The notes: generated by a model not told the origin, from the letters alone. A stretch of 64,000 nucleotides of DNA from Sulfurimonas sp. (GCA_013791885.1 VMSZ01000001.1:25647-89646), one strand, 5' to 3'; shown: positions 1-8,713, counted from the stretch's first letter. Translations and numbers: made by a program.

Positions 1-1
1 C

Positions 2-211
2 AAAGCGCTTGTCAGAGAAAATATACTATTGCAAGCAGTAAGCAAAGAAGAATTAGAAGCTCTAGCTGCGTTACGTGCAAAAAATATTCGTATATATTTG
101 ATGAAAGAGCATAAGCTTGAAGCACAAAGGATTCTAAACGCAGAGATTAAAGCTATTGATGTACCTGAAAATAAATCTGTCAGAATGAATCTCGCAGTTG
201 AGGTCAAATAA
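2..211 (+). CDS. C-terminal end of a protein cut by the window edge, possibly DUF748/OmpA-like
   Basis: The reading frame is open from base 2, so the TTG at 29 in the ORF track is not a real start and only the last ~69 residues are visible. The fragment is helical and charged. The stretch around RAKNIRIYLMKEHKLEAQRI resembles the end of OmpA-like or DUF748 proteins, where an alpha-helix reading 'R...YL...GI...RI' is common. No membrane segment is visible. The stop is followed by the promoter of the next gene. The family is a guess from a short tail. Confidence 0.5.
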   Translation, partial: KALVRENILLQAVSKEELEALAALRAKNIRIYLMKEHKLEAQRILNAEIKAIDVPENKSVRMNLAVEVK

Positions 212-225
212 TTTTAGAGATTTGC

Positions 226-231
226 TATAAT
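226..231 (+). promoter_or_regulatory. Probable -10 box upstream of the yeiH-like gene
   Basis: GCTATAAT lies 25 nt before the ATG at 256 and matches the extended -10 form seen before several genes here (41527, 50530). No clear -35 is seen, as is usual for Campylobacterota sigma-70 promoters. A TGCGTTT word follows at 232. Confidence 0.45.
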
Positions 232-255
232 TGCGTTTTTAATTAAAGGCAGGCA

Positions 256-1320
256 ATGGCATTTTCAAAAGCAAAACGTAAAGATACCATAAGCGGTATT
301 TTATTTGTTGCAATTTTTGCAGCAGCAGCTACTATGATAGCGGATTTACCAGCTATAAGCTCACTGGGAATTTCCCCTCTTGTCGTGGGTATAGTATTTG
401 GTATTTTTTATGCCAATACACTCCACAATAAACTTCCAAGAGAGTGGGACGGCGGAATCACTTTTTCCGCGAAAAAGATTTTAAGATTTGCAATTGTTTT
501 TTACGGTTTTCGCATTACTTTTCAGCAAATTGCAGATGTCGGGATGGACGGTTTTTTAGTTTCACTCATTATGCTCAGTACAACCTTTGTGTTAGGGACT
601 TATCTGGGGCATAAAATATTTAAAATGGACAAAGACACCTCAATGCTTACAGCTTCTGGCGCGGCAGTTTGTGGCGCAGCGGCGGTTTTGGCTACAGAAC
701 CTGTTTTAAAAGCGGAAGAGCATAAAACTGCAATAGCGGTTTCAATGGTCGTTTTATTTGGGACTATAGCGATGTTTTTATATCCTGTTATGTACACCAT
801 GATTATTGAACCGGCAAGCGGTTTTTTACATATGACGCAACAAGAATTTGGAATCTATGTAGGTGGAACAATTCATGAAGTGGCGCAAGTTGTAGCAGTT
901 CCGGCTTCTATCCCGGGTGCAAGTCCAGAGATGGCAAACAGCGCGGTTATTGTAAAAATGACACGTGTTATTATGATTGCTCCTATGCTGATTATCTTAG
1001 GTATTTATCTCTCTTATTCAGCACAAAAAAGCGGAGGTGCTTCGAGTAAAGTAAAACTTGTTATTCCTTGGTTTGCGGTTTATTTTATCGGTATGGCCGG
1101 CTTTAATTCATTGCAGATTGTTCCTGAAAATTTAGTTGCTGCGATTAATGAAATAGATACATTTTTACTGACAATGGCTATGACGGCACTCGGAATGGGC
1201 ACAAGATTTGCCAAGTTCAAAGGGCTGGGTTTAGCACCGCTTTACACAGGCGGGGCAATGTTTTTATGGCTTGTGATAGGCGGTTTTATTATTACAAAAC
1301 TTATTGTAGACATTTTTTAA
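256..1320 (+). CDS. yeiH: YeiH/UPF0324-family putative sulfate exporter
   Basis: A 354-residue polytopic inner-membrane protein with about ten hydrophobic helices. The family signature around residues 130-155, SGAAVCGAAAVLATEP, and the GGTIHEVAQVVA segment near residue 200 are typical of the YeiH family (putative sulfate exporters). Length is normal for the family. The start is supported by AAGGCAGGCA just upstream and a -10 box at 226. In a sulfur oxidiser an anion exporter is plausible, but the substrate is inferred from family annotation only. It is probably monocistronic, with a ~100-nt gap to the next gene. Confidence 0.85.
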   Translation: MAFSKAKRKDTISGILFVAIFAAAATMIADLPAISSLGISPLVVGIVFGIFYANTLHNKLPREWDGGITFSAKKILRFAIVFYGFRITFQQIADVGMDGFLVSLIMLSTTFVLGTYLGHKIFKMDKDTSMLTASGAAVCGAAAVLATEPVLKAEEHKTAIAVSMVVLFGTIAMFLYPVMYTMIIEPASGFLHMTQQEFGIYVGGTIHEVAQVVAVPASIPGASPEMANSAVIVKMTRVIMIAPMLIILGIYLSYSAQKSGGASSKVKLVIPWFAVYFIGMAGFNSLQIVPENLVAAINEIDTFLLTMAMTALGMGTRFAKFKGLGLAPLYTGGAMFLWLVIGGFIITKLIVDIF

Positions 1321-1343
1321 TAAAACTCTTTACATAAAGATTA

Positions 1344-1396
1344 TATAATTTTTGCAAGTTAAAGAGTCGTTTTTTGCCAAAGAATGCTTTTGGCAA
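1344..1396 (+). promoter_or_regulatory. -10 box and 5' leader hairpin before the 1424 operon
   Basis: TATAAT at 1344-1349 is followed by a perfect 8-bp inverted repeat, TTGCCAAA/TTTGGCAA (1374-1381 and 1389-1396, 7-nt loop), 27 nt before the ATG at 1424. A strong AAAGGAG ribosome site follows. The hairpin may stabilise the leader or stop readthrough from yeiH; no T-run follows it, so a terminator is less likely. Confidence 0.4.
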
Positions 1397-1423
1397 GAAG
1401 AAAGCAAAGGAGTCCTAATTTAG

Positions 1424-1891
1424 ATGTCACATCTTCCAAACACATTAAACTCTTTTTGGCTCTGGCGTGAAGTTTATTCAAAACTCGGCATTTCAAATCC
1501 GGCATACAAATACTGGAAAGATACACCAAATATTAAACTCAACAACAAGTACGTCTTTATTCAAAAAAATACTCTTCCTGCGAAATATGACTATGTCGAA
1601 CCTATACTTACAGATTTAAGCGGGTATCTCCCCATAAAATTTGCATCTGATCAACTGCATGTCAATGAACATATTTTCTTCTATGAAAAAATGAGACTTC
1701 ATAAAGAGTTTGAGTATAAATTTGTTGAAGATGTGAAGTTTGTAAATATAAAAAAGTTTTTCAGAGAAAACGGCATAAGAGTAGGTAAAAATTCGATTGT
1801 GCAACTTGGAAAAATAAGAGATTTGGAACTCACGAGTGAGGCTACCTTTTATAACCTCAAAAATGATTATGCCGTGGTGGTTTACGACTGA
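1424..1891 (+). CDS. Uncharacterised 155-residue protein heading the rnhA-rnc operon
   Basis: No recognised domain. It is soluble, rich in aromatic and lysine residues (SFWLWREVYSKLG near the N-terminus), with no signal peptide and no cysteine. A good AAAGGAG ribosome site precedes the ATG. Its TGA overlaps the ATG of the TPR gene by one base, so the two are probably translationally coupled. The pattern of gene neighbours (TPR, rnhA, rnc, aroC) suggests a conserved housekeeping operon. No function can be assigned. Confidence 0.7.
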   Translation: MSHLPNTLNSFWLWREVYSKLGISNPAYKYWKDTPNIKLNNKYVFIQKNTLPAKYDYVEPILTDLSGYLPIKFASDQLHVNEHIFFYEKMRLHKEFEYKFVEDVKFVNIKKFFRENGIRVGKNSIVQLGKIRDLELTSEATFYNLKNDYAVVVYD

Positions 1892-2937
1892 TGAACACCT
1901 TTTTTATAGAGTACAGAGATCCTCTTTTTTCGGTTATTATCTTTTTTGTACTTGTTTTTGTAATAGCTGTTTTTTCCTACTGGCTAGGAAGATATAAGAA
2001 GAAAGAAGATTCGAAATATTTAGACAAATTTTTGCAAGGTTTTCGTTCCCTTCCTTCTCATGATGAGCTTAAAGTGCTTATTTCTTCTGGGGAACTTTCT
2101 GAAAAATCATGGCTTCTTTTGGCACAATCGTATTTTAAAAATGGTGATTATGAAAAAAGTATAGAGATTTATAATGAACTTTTAAGCATTGGCGGTAAGT
2201 CAAATGCCCGCGATACAATGTTTTTACTGGGTCGTACCTATTTTAAGGCTGGTTTTTTAGAAAGGGCAAGAAAAATATTTTTGGAGATTTTAAAAAATAA
2301 TCCAAGAACGCCACAAGCACTTAATTATCTTCTTTTGGTCTATGAATATATGCGAGATTATAAATCAGCCATAGAGGTTCTTGAGCCTTTGGGTGAGTTG
2401 CAAAAAGAAACAGTAAATGATGCTGCGTATCTGCAGTCTCTTATGCTTATAAATGATGAGTCTAAATCCGGCATCGAAAAAGCGGAATCCTTGCTTAAAA
2501 TCTATAAAGAGACCAATATTTTGTCATATATGGTATTTGAATACCTTTTTCGCATCAATCCAAAGCTGGCATGGAAAAACTTTGACAGTTCTAAAAGTGA
2601 ACAGTTGAGTGAGTTGTTGTGGCAACTCGATACAAAAAAATTGGATTTAGATATAATTGCACAAAACGGCTACTTAAGGGAACTGTATACAGCTCGCGGG
2701 GATGTGAAACTGGCAAGTAAAAGTTCTGTTTTTGAATTTGATATGCTTATTAAACTCGAAGGAAAATCAAACGCGACTCTTGCGTTTGAGTATATCTGTG
2801 ATGGGTGTAAACAGACGCACCCTTTTATTTTTAGCCGCTGCAGTTCATGTCACGCCATTGATACAGCTAGAGTTGAAATGAGTTTAACAAAAGATTATTA
2901 TAGGAATTTAGTTGAAGAAAATAACTCTTTTCAGTGA
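1891..2937 (+). CDS. Membrane-anchored TPR protein with C-terminal zinc ribbon (LapB-like architecture)
   Basis: 348 residues: one N-terminal membrane helix (about 12-32), TPR repeats across about 70-270, and a C-terminal four-cysteine knuckle C303-x2-C306-x10-C317-x2-C320. That order (TM helix, TPRs, rubredoxin-like metal site) is the layout of E. coli LapB/YciM, which controls LpxC turnover. Sequence identity is not obvious, so only the architecture is claimed. It starts inside the stop of the upstream gene and overlaps the start of rnhA by 26 nt, so translation of the three genes is linked. Confidence 0.75.
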   Translation: MNTFFIEYRDPLFSVIIFFVLVFVIAVFSYWLGRYKKKEDSKYLDKFLQGFRSLPSHDELKVLISSGELSEKSWLLLAQSYFKNGDYEKSIEIYNELLSIGGKSNARDTMFLLGRTYFKAGFLERARKIFLEILKNNPRTPQALNYLLLVYEYMRDYKSAIEVLEPLGELQKETVNDAAYLQSLMLINDESKSGIEKAESLLKIYKETNILSYMVFEYLFRINPKLAWKNFDSSKSEQLSELLWQLDTKKLDLDIIAQNGYLRELYTARGDVKLASKSSVFEFDMLIKLEGKSNATLAFEYICDGCKQTHPFIFSRCSSCHAIDTARVEMSLTKDYYRNLVEENNSFQ

Positions 2938-3340
2938 TGGAAGCGCACTTGGTAACCCCGGGCCAGGCGGATATGGAACCATTCTGAGATTTGGCAACAA
3001 AGAAAGAGCTATTGTTGGAGGCGAACCGCATACAACGAATAACAGAATGGAACTTCTTGGTGTGATTGAAGGCTTAAAAGCACTAAAAGAACCTTGTGAA
3101 GTTGATGTTATTTCTGATTCATCTTATGTCGTTAAGGGAATCAATGAGTGGCTCGAAGGCTGGATTAAAAGGAATTTTAAAAAAGTTAAAAATGTAGACC
3201 TGTGGAGTGCGTACATAGAAGCTTCTAGAGACCATAAGATACATGCTATTTGGGTTCGTGGACACAATGGACATGATGAAAATGAGCAGTGCGACAAGCT
3301 GGCTCGAGAAGAAGCTGAGAGGCAAAAAAGTTTATTATGA
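2912..3340 (+). CDS. rnhA: Ribonuclease HI
   Basis: 142 residues, full length. It cleaves RNA in RNA-DNA hybrids. The DEDD active site is visible: [14 protein letters not shown] near the N-terminus, [15 protein letters not shown] and the C-terminal [11 protein letters not shown]. The start is TTG at 2912, lying inside the upstream TPR gene and preceded by AGGA at 2902, because this is the only start that retains the first beta-strand [10 protein letters not shown]. It is followed after 7 nt by rnc, pairing two RNA-processing nucleases. Confidence 0.93.
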   Translation: MKKITLFSDGSALGNPGPGGYGTILRFGNKERAIVGGEPHTTNNRMELLGVIEGLKALKEPCEVDVISDSSYVVKGINEWLEGWIKRNFKKVKNVDLWSAYIEASRDHKIHAIWVRGHNGHDENEQCDKLAREEAERQKSLL

Positions 3341-3347
3341 GGATAAT

Positions 3348-4031
3348 ATGAAAAAAAATTTAGAAGTTTTACAAAAGGAAATCGGTTATAAATTTAAAGA
3401 CGAAAAGCTCCTTATCGAAGCGCTGACACACAAAAGTTTTAAGCAGCCCTACGATAATGAGCGCTTGGAGTTTTTGGGTGACGCTGTATTGGATTTAATA
3501 GTCGGAGAGTATCTCTACACAAAGTTTGCAAATTCTAATGAAGGCAAGCTCTCAAAAATAAGAGCTTCTTTGGTTAACGAAACAGGCTTTGAAAAATTAG
3601 CAATTTATCTGAATTTGGGTGATTATATTTATCTTTCAAACGCAGAAGAGAACAATGGAGGAAGAGAAAAAGCCTCTTTGCTTTCCAATGCGTTTGAAGC
3701 GCTGATAGGAGCTATCTATCTGGAGTCCGGTCTTGCGACCGTACAAAAAATAGCGATAGAATTGATAGAAAAAAATCATGATGAAATATCTCTTGACTAT
3801 CTTTTTAGAGACTACAAAACAACGCTTCAGGAGTTAACACAGGCGAGATTTGGGACAATTCCCGATTACAAGCTAGTGGCAAGCCGAGGGCCTGACCATA
3901 AAAAAGAGTTCGAAGTTGCTGTTTATATAGAAGATAAAGAGTATGCGAGAGCTCTGGGAAAAAGTAAAAAAATTGCTCAGCAAGAAGCTGCAAATATTGC
4001 TGTTGAGATGCTCAAGAAGGAGTCAAAATGA
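3348..4031 (+). CDS. rnc: Ribonuclease III
   Basis: 227 residues from the ATG at 3348. The ORF track's earlier start at 3243 lies inside rnhA and lacks family support. The RNase III signature [14 protein letters not shown] is present near residue 39, with the second acidic site [14 protein letters not shown] double-stranded RNA-binding domain occupies the last ~75 residues ([12 protein letters not shown] to AAVEMLKKE). It processes rRNA precursors and duplex RNA in the cytosol. The ribosome site GAGGATAAT is adequate. The stop overlaps the ATG of a short ORF (ATGA). Confidence 0.93.
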   Translation: MKKNLEVLQKEIGYKFKDEKLLIEALTHKSFKQPYDNERLEFLGDAVLDLIVGEYLYTKFANSNEGKLSKIRASLVNETGFEKLAIYLNLGDYIYLSNAEENNGGREKASLLSNAFEALIGAIYLESGLATVQKIAIELIEKNHDEISLDYLFRDYKTTLQELTQARFGTIPDYKLVASRGPDHKKEFEVAVYIEDKEYARALGKSKKIAQQEAANIAVEMLKKESK

Positions 4032-4105
4032 TTTCTTTCACCAAGGGTGAAGCTTTAGTGACTGAATATAATTTGGACGTGTTCAAATTATATGAGATTT
4101 ATTAG
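4028..4105 (+). CDS. Possible 25-residue small protein between rnc and aroC
   Basis: Too short for the ORF track. The ATG overlaps the rnc stop (ATGA), and a perfect AAGGAG sits 5 nt upstream at 4017-4022, stronger than many site-gene pairs here. The product starts [10 protein letters not shown] and ends LYEIY; it is not hydrophobic. The frame stops 11 nt before aroC, which has its own AGGA. It could be a real small protein or a leader that couples rnc to aroC translation. Family unknown. Confidence 0.5.
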   Translation: MISFTKGEALVTEYNLDVFKLYEIY

Positions 4106-4116
4106 TAGGAAAAATA

Positions 4117-5190
4117 ATGAATAGTTTTGGACAAAAATTAAGATTTAGCACTTTTGGTGAGTCTCATGGCACAGCACTTGGATGTATATTAGACGGAGTT
4201 CCGGCCGGATTAGCCATAGACGAAGCATATATTCAAAGTGAGCTAGATCGAAGAAAACCGGGTAAAAGCGAGTTTGAGACAGCCAGAAAAGAAGATGACA
4301 AAGTTGAGATTCTCAGTGGCGTTTTTGAGGGTCAGAGTACCGGCACACCTATAGCGATGATTATTTACAATACGAATCAAAAATCTAAAGACTATACGAA
4401 CATCAAAGATGTATTTCGTCCGGGACATGCTGATTTTACTTACTTTCATAAGTATGGTTTACGTGATTACCGCGGCGGAGGGCGCTCTTCGGCTAGAGAA
4501 ACTGCAGCGAGAGTTGCAGCCGGTGCTGTTGCAAAACTGATGTTGAAAACTCTAGATATAGAAGTCATGAGCGGTATAAGTGAAGTAGCAGGCATAAAAA
4601 GTGAAAAGTTTGATTATGAGAGTGCAAAAAGCAGTATTATTTATGCGTTGGACTCTGAAAAAGAAGAAGCGCAAAAAGCAGCGATTTTAGAAGCTAAAAA
4701 CGCACATGACTCTGTTGGCGGCGTTTCTCGCGTTGTTATTAAAGGCTCTCCAATAGGCTTAGGACAACCTCTTTATTATAAGCTTGACGGTGTTTTAGCA
4801 GATGCCATGATGGGCATAAACGCAGTCAAAGCGGTTGAAATTGGTGATGGTATTTTAAGTGCTTCGATGCGAGGTTCACAAAATAATGACCAAATAAGAG
4901 CCAATGGTTTTGAGTCCAATCATGCTGGTGGAATCCTTGGCGGAATCAGCAACGGTGAAGATATTGTACTGAACGTCTACTTTAAGCCGACGCCATCCAT
5001 CTTTAAAGAGCAGCACACGGTAACAAGTGAAAACGCAGAGGTGGACTTTTCTCTCAAAGGAAGACATGACCCTTGTGTAGCCATTCGTGGAACGGTCGTA
5101 TGCGAAGCAATGGCAGCTTTGGTTATGGCAGATATGTTACTTTTAAATATGGGTTCAAATATGAATGGAGTTATGAATTACTATAAATAA
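4117..5190 (+). CDS. aroC: Chorismate synthase
   Basis: 357 residues, full length. It converts EPSP to chorismate, the last shikimate-pathway step, using reduced FMN. Visible signatures: TFGESHG at the N-terminus, DRRKPG near residue 45, DYRGGGRSSARETA near 118, and the C-terminal ARHD-type loop GRHDPCVAIRG. The start has an AGGA site 8 nt upstream. It closes the operon that begins at 1424 and ends in a strong hairpin shared with the convergent mrp gene. Confidence 0.95.
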   Translation: MNSFGQKLRFSTFGESHGTALGCILDGVPAGLAIDEAYIQSELDRRKPGKSEFETARKEDDKVEILSGVFEGQSTGTPIAMIIYNTNQKSKDYTNIKDVFRPGHADFTYFHKYGLRDYRGGGRSSARETAARVAAGAVAKLMLKTLDIEVMSGISEVAGIKSEKFDYESAKSSIIYALDSEKEEAQKAAILEAKNAHDSVGGVSRVVIKGSPIGLGQPLYYKLDGVLADAMMGINAVKAVEIGDGILSASMRGSQNNDQIRANGFESNHAGGILGGISNGEDIVLNVYFKPTPSIFKEQHTVTSENAEVDFSLKGRHDPCVAIRGTVVCEAMAALVMADMLLLNMGSNMNGVMNYYK

Positions 5191-5217
5191 ATTCACCCGA
5201 TGAAAGGGTGAATTTTT
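5189..5217. terminator. Bidirectional terminator between aroC and mrp
   Basis: A perfect 10-bp stem AAATTCACCC/GGGTGAATTT with a 7-nt loop, flanked by T-runs on both strands, sits exactly between the convergent stops of aroC and mrp. Confidence 0.85.
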
Positions 5218-6256
5218 AGAGTTTAAACTCAGAATTTTTTAATATATTTTCTACAATATCTTGATAATATTTTTTTTGTTCACTGTTACCTAATGAAACA
5301 GGAGGCTCACCTTTATCTGAGCCTTCTCGTATTTGCATGTCAAGCGGAATCGCTCCAAGGAATGGAATTTCATATTTGGCTGCAATTTTTTCTCCACCGC
5401 CTGTTCCAAAAATATCGTAACGATTTTTAGTATCAGGAGCGATAAAAAAGCTCATGTTCTCCACAATTCCAGCCATTTTCACACCAATATCTTTAAACAT
5501 CATAACAGCGCGGCTGACATCATCTGTTGCGACGAGTTGCGGTGTTGTCACTAAAACTGCTGCCGCTATTGGCAACTCTTGGGCAATTGTCAGTTGCACA
5601 TCGCCTGTTCCCGGAGGCATATCAATAACCATAAAATCAAGCTCACCCCAAGCAACATCTTCTAAAAATTGAATGAGTGCGTTTACGGCAACAGAGCTTC
5701 TCCAAACAAGAGGTGTATCTTGTGTCGGTGTTGTAAGTGCCACACTCATAATTTTTATACCGTAGTTCTCAGCGGGGATGATTTTGTCATCATCATTCCA
5801 TTGGATTCGCTCAATGTCCGTATTTGTAAGTCTTGGGATATTCGGGCCATAAACATCGGCATCAAGAATGCCCACTTTGTAGCCTTTTTGTGCCAGTGCG
5901 ATGGCAAGATTAACACTTACTGTACTCTTTCCGACTCCGCCTTTGCCGCTTGTAACTGCTATGATGTTTTTAGCATAAGGCGCACGGTTGTTTGGAGTGG
6001 CAGAATTGCCGTAATTCATATCTTTTTTCGCAAGATTTTTCTTGGTGATGTTGAGGCGTTCAAATTTGTTTGAAAAATTTTCTTCAATGAGTTTTTTAAC
6101 ATTTAAATAAGATTCATCGCTAATAGTAAGCAGCTCAATGTTCGCGATATTAGCCGTAACTTTTATCTCACCCAAAAGCTTGAGTTCGCCGATACTTCTA
6201 TCTACTCCAGGGTACTTTAAATCACTGAGTGCAGTTTTTAAATCTTTACTATTCAT
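5216..6256 (-). CDS. mrp: Mrp/ApbC-type P-loop ATPase, lacking all cysteines
   Basis: 346 residues. An N-terminal MIP18/DUF59 domain (about 1-80) is followed by a ParA/MinD-like ATPase with deviant Walker A SGKGGVGKST near 105, Walker B region VIDMPPGTGD and IFGTGGGEK near the end. Family members carry and transfer Fe-S clusters through a C-terminal CxxC. Here the position after VENMSFF reads IAPDTKNRYDIF and has no Cys; indeed the entire protein has none. Cluster binding by the usual ligands is therefore excluded. It is the last gene of a three-gene operon with overlapping starts. Confidence 0.88.
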   Translation of the reverse strand: MNSKDLKTALSDLKYPGVDRSIGELKLLGEIKVTANIANIELLTISDESYLNVKKLIEENFSNKFERLNITKKNLAKKDMNYGNSATPNNRAPYAKNIIAVTSGKGGVGKSTVSVNLAIALAQKGYKVGILDADVYGPNIPRLTNTDIERIQWNDDDKIIPAENYGIKIMSVALTTPTQDTPLVWRSSVAVNALIQFLEDVAWGELDFMVIDMPPGTGDVQLTIAQELPIAAAVLVTTPQLVATDDVSRAVMMFKDIGVKMAGIVENMSFFIAPDTKNRYDIFGTGGGEKIAAKYEIPFLGAIPLDMQIREGSDKGEPPVSLGNSEQKKYYQDIVENILKNSEFKL

Positions 6257-6620
6257 AAGGGTTCCCTTTTACTTCTCTAGCAAGCAAGGATGCAGTAGAG
6301 TTAGCTTTTTGCGCAAGTTTGGCAAGAGCAGAAGCAGCGCCTGGGTAATCTTTGCTTAAAGAGTGATAGGTAGCAACTCTTTCTTGAATGAGTGTGTTTA
6401 AAAGCTGCGTTGTCTGTGCAAGCGTTCCGTTTGCATCACTTTTATTGAGAAGCTCTTTAATAAGAAGTTCTCTAGAGTTCATTCCCATCGGCACGCCCAC
6501 AGTGTTACCAATTGTAATAAATTCTTTTGCGCTGATATAAATACCGGAAAAAAAAGTATTTAAAAATTGGTTTTCTAAAGCAGTAAATCTGCTTTTTATA
6601 CTTCCGTGCTTATGTCTCAT
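6249..6620 (-). CDS. Uncharacterised 123-residue helical protein
   Basis: No recognised domain. Predicted largely alpha-helical and soluble; it starts MRHKHGSIKSRF and contains a Thr/Gln/Leu-rich central helix. No cysteine. The ATG overlaps the stop of the LRV gene (ATGA), and its end overlaps the mrp start by 8 nt, so all three are translationally coupled. The tight linkage to mrp suggests a partner role, but nothing in the sequence names one. Confidence 0.75.
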   Translation of the reverse strand: MRHKHGSIKSRFTALENQFLNTFFSGIYISAKEFITIGNTVGVPMGMNSRELLIKELLNKSDANGTLAQTTQLLNTLIQERVATYHSLSKDYPGAASALAKLAQKANSTASLLAREVKGNPYE

Positions 6621-7222
6621 GCTTTACTCTCTAAATTTGCGCGTGCTGCCATAGCAACATTTGCATCATTATCTTTTGCAAGCTCATTTAAAACTTCTTT
6701 TGGAGCATTTTTGTTTTCAGCGAGTCTCATTCTTACCATTTTATCTGCATCGTTAGCTAATATTTTCAATATTTTAACAGGTGTGCTCGGATTTCCTGAG
6801 AGTCCGTCTCTTACAATTTTTTCATCACTGAAAAATTTTTCTAATACAGCCGGAGAAGTTTTTGGGTTTGTAGCTACAAGAGCACGGACTAGATTAATTT
6901 CGTCTTTTGCAAGCTCAGAAAGAACATCTTGGGGAGTATGCGGATTTTTTGCAACGGCCCATCTTGCACCCATATCTGCATTGTTTTGAGCTAAATCACG
7001 AAGTAACTCTACAATTGTTTCACTATATTCAAGTTCTCTGTCGTAAACCGAAGTCCTCAAACTAAGGTTCATGGCAACCTGTCCAACAATCTCTTTATGT
7101 TCTTTAAATGGGTAGTAAATTGCTTTCACCATCTCAATGTCTAGACCTTTGTCTTCAAGTAAATCTATGATTTTTGCTTCATCTCTGTTTTGGATAATAT
7201 TTTTTAAATCAATATTTGACAC
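6617..7222 (-). CDS. Leucine-rich repeat variant (LRV)/HEAT-like repeat protein
   Basis: 201 residues with about four to five repeats of ~24 residues in the second half: AKNPHTPQDVLSELAKD, ATNPKTSPAVLEKFFSD, SGNPSTPVKILKILAND, AENKNAPKEVLNELAKD. These match the LRV repeat first described near nitrogen-fixation genes in Azotobacter. That protein has an N-terminal Fe-S cluster; this one has no cysteine. It is the first gene of the operon ending in mrp. Probable role: a scaffold that binds protein. Function unproven. Confidence 0.75.
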   Translation of the reverse strand: MSNIDLKNIIQNRDEAKIIDLLEDKGLDIEMVKAIYYPFKEHKEIVGQVAMNLSLRTSVYDRELEYSETIVELLRDLAQNNADMGARWAVAKNPHTPQDVLSELAKDEINLVRALVATNPKTSPAVLEKFFSDEKIVRDGLSGNPSTPVKILKILANDADKMVRMRLAENKNAPKEVLNELAKDNDANVAMAARANLESKA

Positions 7223-7554
7223 GTGTACCTACTTACTTAATGTGATTATTTTGTGAGAATATATCCAAGTCTAGCTTTTTGTACTCTAAAATATGGTTCT
7301 AATTGAGAAATTTAAGTCCTAGCAATAGTTTTATTCTAAAAAAACTATAACTTATATTTATCTATAAGATTATAAAAAAATATATGTTTCATTTGGTAAT
7401 ATAAATTATGTGATAATATTTTGATTTAATTAATTCATAAGAGACACAAGCCTATAATGTGACGTTATTCCGTTGAAAGGTATTTCAAACTTTTTTAGCA
7501 TGCTTGGCTTATTGAGTTAATCGAAATATACAAAAAAATTTAGAAGGAGCACGG
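7223..7554. promoter_or_regulatory. AT-rich divergent promoter region between the LRV-mrp operon and the rhodanese operon
   Basis: 332 bases without a gene. An 18-bp dyad CTTATA-N6-TATAAG lies at 7351-7368. A TATAAT box at 7453-7458 is the best -10 for the rightward operon, giving a ~90-nt leader that ends in a strong AGAAGGAG site at about 7542. TTGATTTAATTAATTC at 7421 loosely resembles half of an FNR-type site but is not convincing. No small ORF with a ribosome site was seen. Confidence 0.5.
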
Positions 7555-8697
7555 ATGAATAAAATGTTAAAGACATTAGTTTTTGCAGCAACATTAACGT
7601 TTACCCCGCTTATGGCATCTGATGAGTATGTGAATAAGGATATTCTTATTTCTGCTGAAGAAGCTATGAGTTTAATCGGTAAAAAAGACGTAATGTTTGT
7701 TTCAGGTGATAGTGACGATGTATATAAATTAGGGCATATTAAAGGTTCAGTCGAGATGTATGCACACCACTTACATCATTCAGATATTACTGGAGATATG
7801 CATTGTGCACCACTCTATCGTTGTGTAGATGATGCTGAGGCATACATTGGTTCAAAAGGTATAGATAACAATACTATGATTATTGCTTATGACGATTTTA
7901 AAGGACCAAATGCTACGGGCGTTTACTCTTTTTTCACGAGTTATGGACATAAAAATATAAAAGTGTTAAATGGCGGACGTTCTGCGATGATGGCTATTGA
8001 CCCTGCACAGATTAAATATGATGGACTCAAAGATAAAATCAAAGATATCAAAGATGCGGCCAAACCAGCAAAAAACAAACTCAAAGATGCTAAAAAAGGC
8101 ACAATTACTTTAACTGATGCCGAAAAAGCGGAACTTGAAGCTGTTATGAAAAAAGCTTCTGCAGATGAGAAAAGTATCAAAGCTGAGATGGAAGCACTTG
8201 AGAACGATTTGATTGTTGTTAAGGGTGAAGAGAAAGTTGAGCCTAAAACATACAAAATTGATCCAAAGAAAATCGATATCAGCAAGATAGCGGGCAAAGA
8301 AGAAATAAAACATGCAATGGAAGACATTCTTAAAAACGGAAAAAATTCTAAATATGTAATCATTGATTCTCGCGGTATGGCAGAAATTATCGGTGAAAGA
8401 AAAATGGACAATGTTGCTCGTGGAGGACATATTCCAGGTTCAACTTTTATGGAATGGAATAAAATCTCTGATCTTGAAAACAGAAAATCTTTCAAATCTG
8501 CAAAAGAGTTAAAAGATGTATATGCAAAATACGGCATCACGAAAGATAAAATTATTTACGCATATTGTATGGTAGGTGCAGGACGCGGTTCTGAGCATAT
8601 TACGGCACTTGAGCTTCTTGGTTACGATAACATTAAAGTTTTCACAGGTAGCTGGGATGTTTGGGGTAATGATATGAATTTACCACTAAAAAGATAA
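7555..8697 (+). CDS. Periplasmic two-domain rhodanese (sulfurtransferase)
   Basis: 380 residues with a signal peptide (LVFAATLTFTPLMA-S). Two rhodanese domains, about 25-150 and 250-380, are separated by a ~90-residue lysine-rich, probably coiled-coil insert. The C-terminal domain has the active-site cysteine C338 in the loop AYCMVGAGRG. The N-terminal domain has AYDDFKGPNATG with no cysteine, as in the structural half of thiosulfate sulfurtransferases. It should move sulfane sulfur in the periplasm. It is first in an operon with a type II molybdoenzyme, 16 nt apart, which suggests a sulfur substrate for that enzyme. The long insert is unusual. Confidence 0.85.
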   Translation: MNKMLKTLVFAATLTFTPLMASDEYVNKDILISAEEAMSLIGKKDVMFVSGDSDDVYKLGHIKGSVEMYAHHLHHSDITGDMHCAPLYRCVDDAEAYIGSKGIDNNTMIIAYDDFKGPNATGVYSFFTSYGHKNIKVLNGGRSAMMAIDPAQIKYDGLKDKIKDIKDAAKPAKNKLKDAKKGTITLTDAEKAELEAVMKKASADEKSIKAEMEALENDLIVVKGEEKVEPKTYKIDPKKIDISKIAGKEEIKHAMEDILKNGKNSKYVIIDSRGMAEIIGERKMDNVARGGHIPGSTFMEWNKISDLENRKSFKSAKELKDVYAKYGITKDKIIYAYCMVGAGRGSEHITALELLGYDNIKVFTGSWDVWGNDMNLPLKR

Positions 8698-8713
8698 GGG
8701 AGAGGTTTAAAAT

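Noticed and set aside
5669-6073. 134-residue plus-strand ORF opposite mrp
   Set aside because: Cys/Ile-rich antisense shadow of mrp with no start signals.
7941-8540. 199-residue minus-strand ORF inside the rhodanese gene
   Set aside because: Shadow of the real gene: low-complexity Ser/Phe/Ile-rich translation and no ribosome site.
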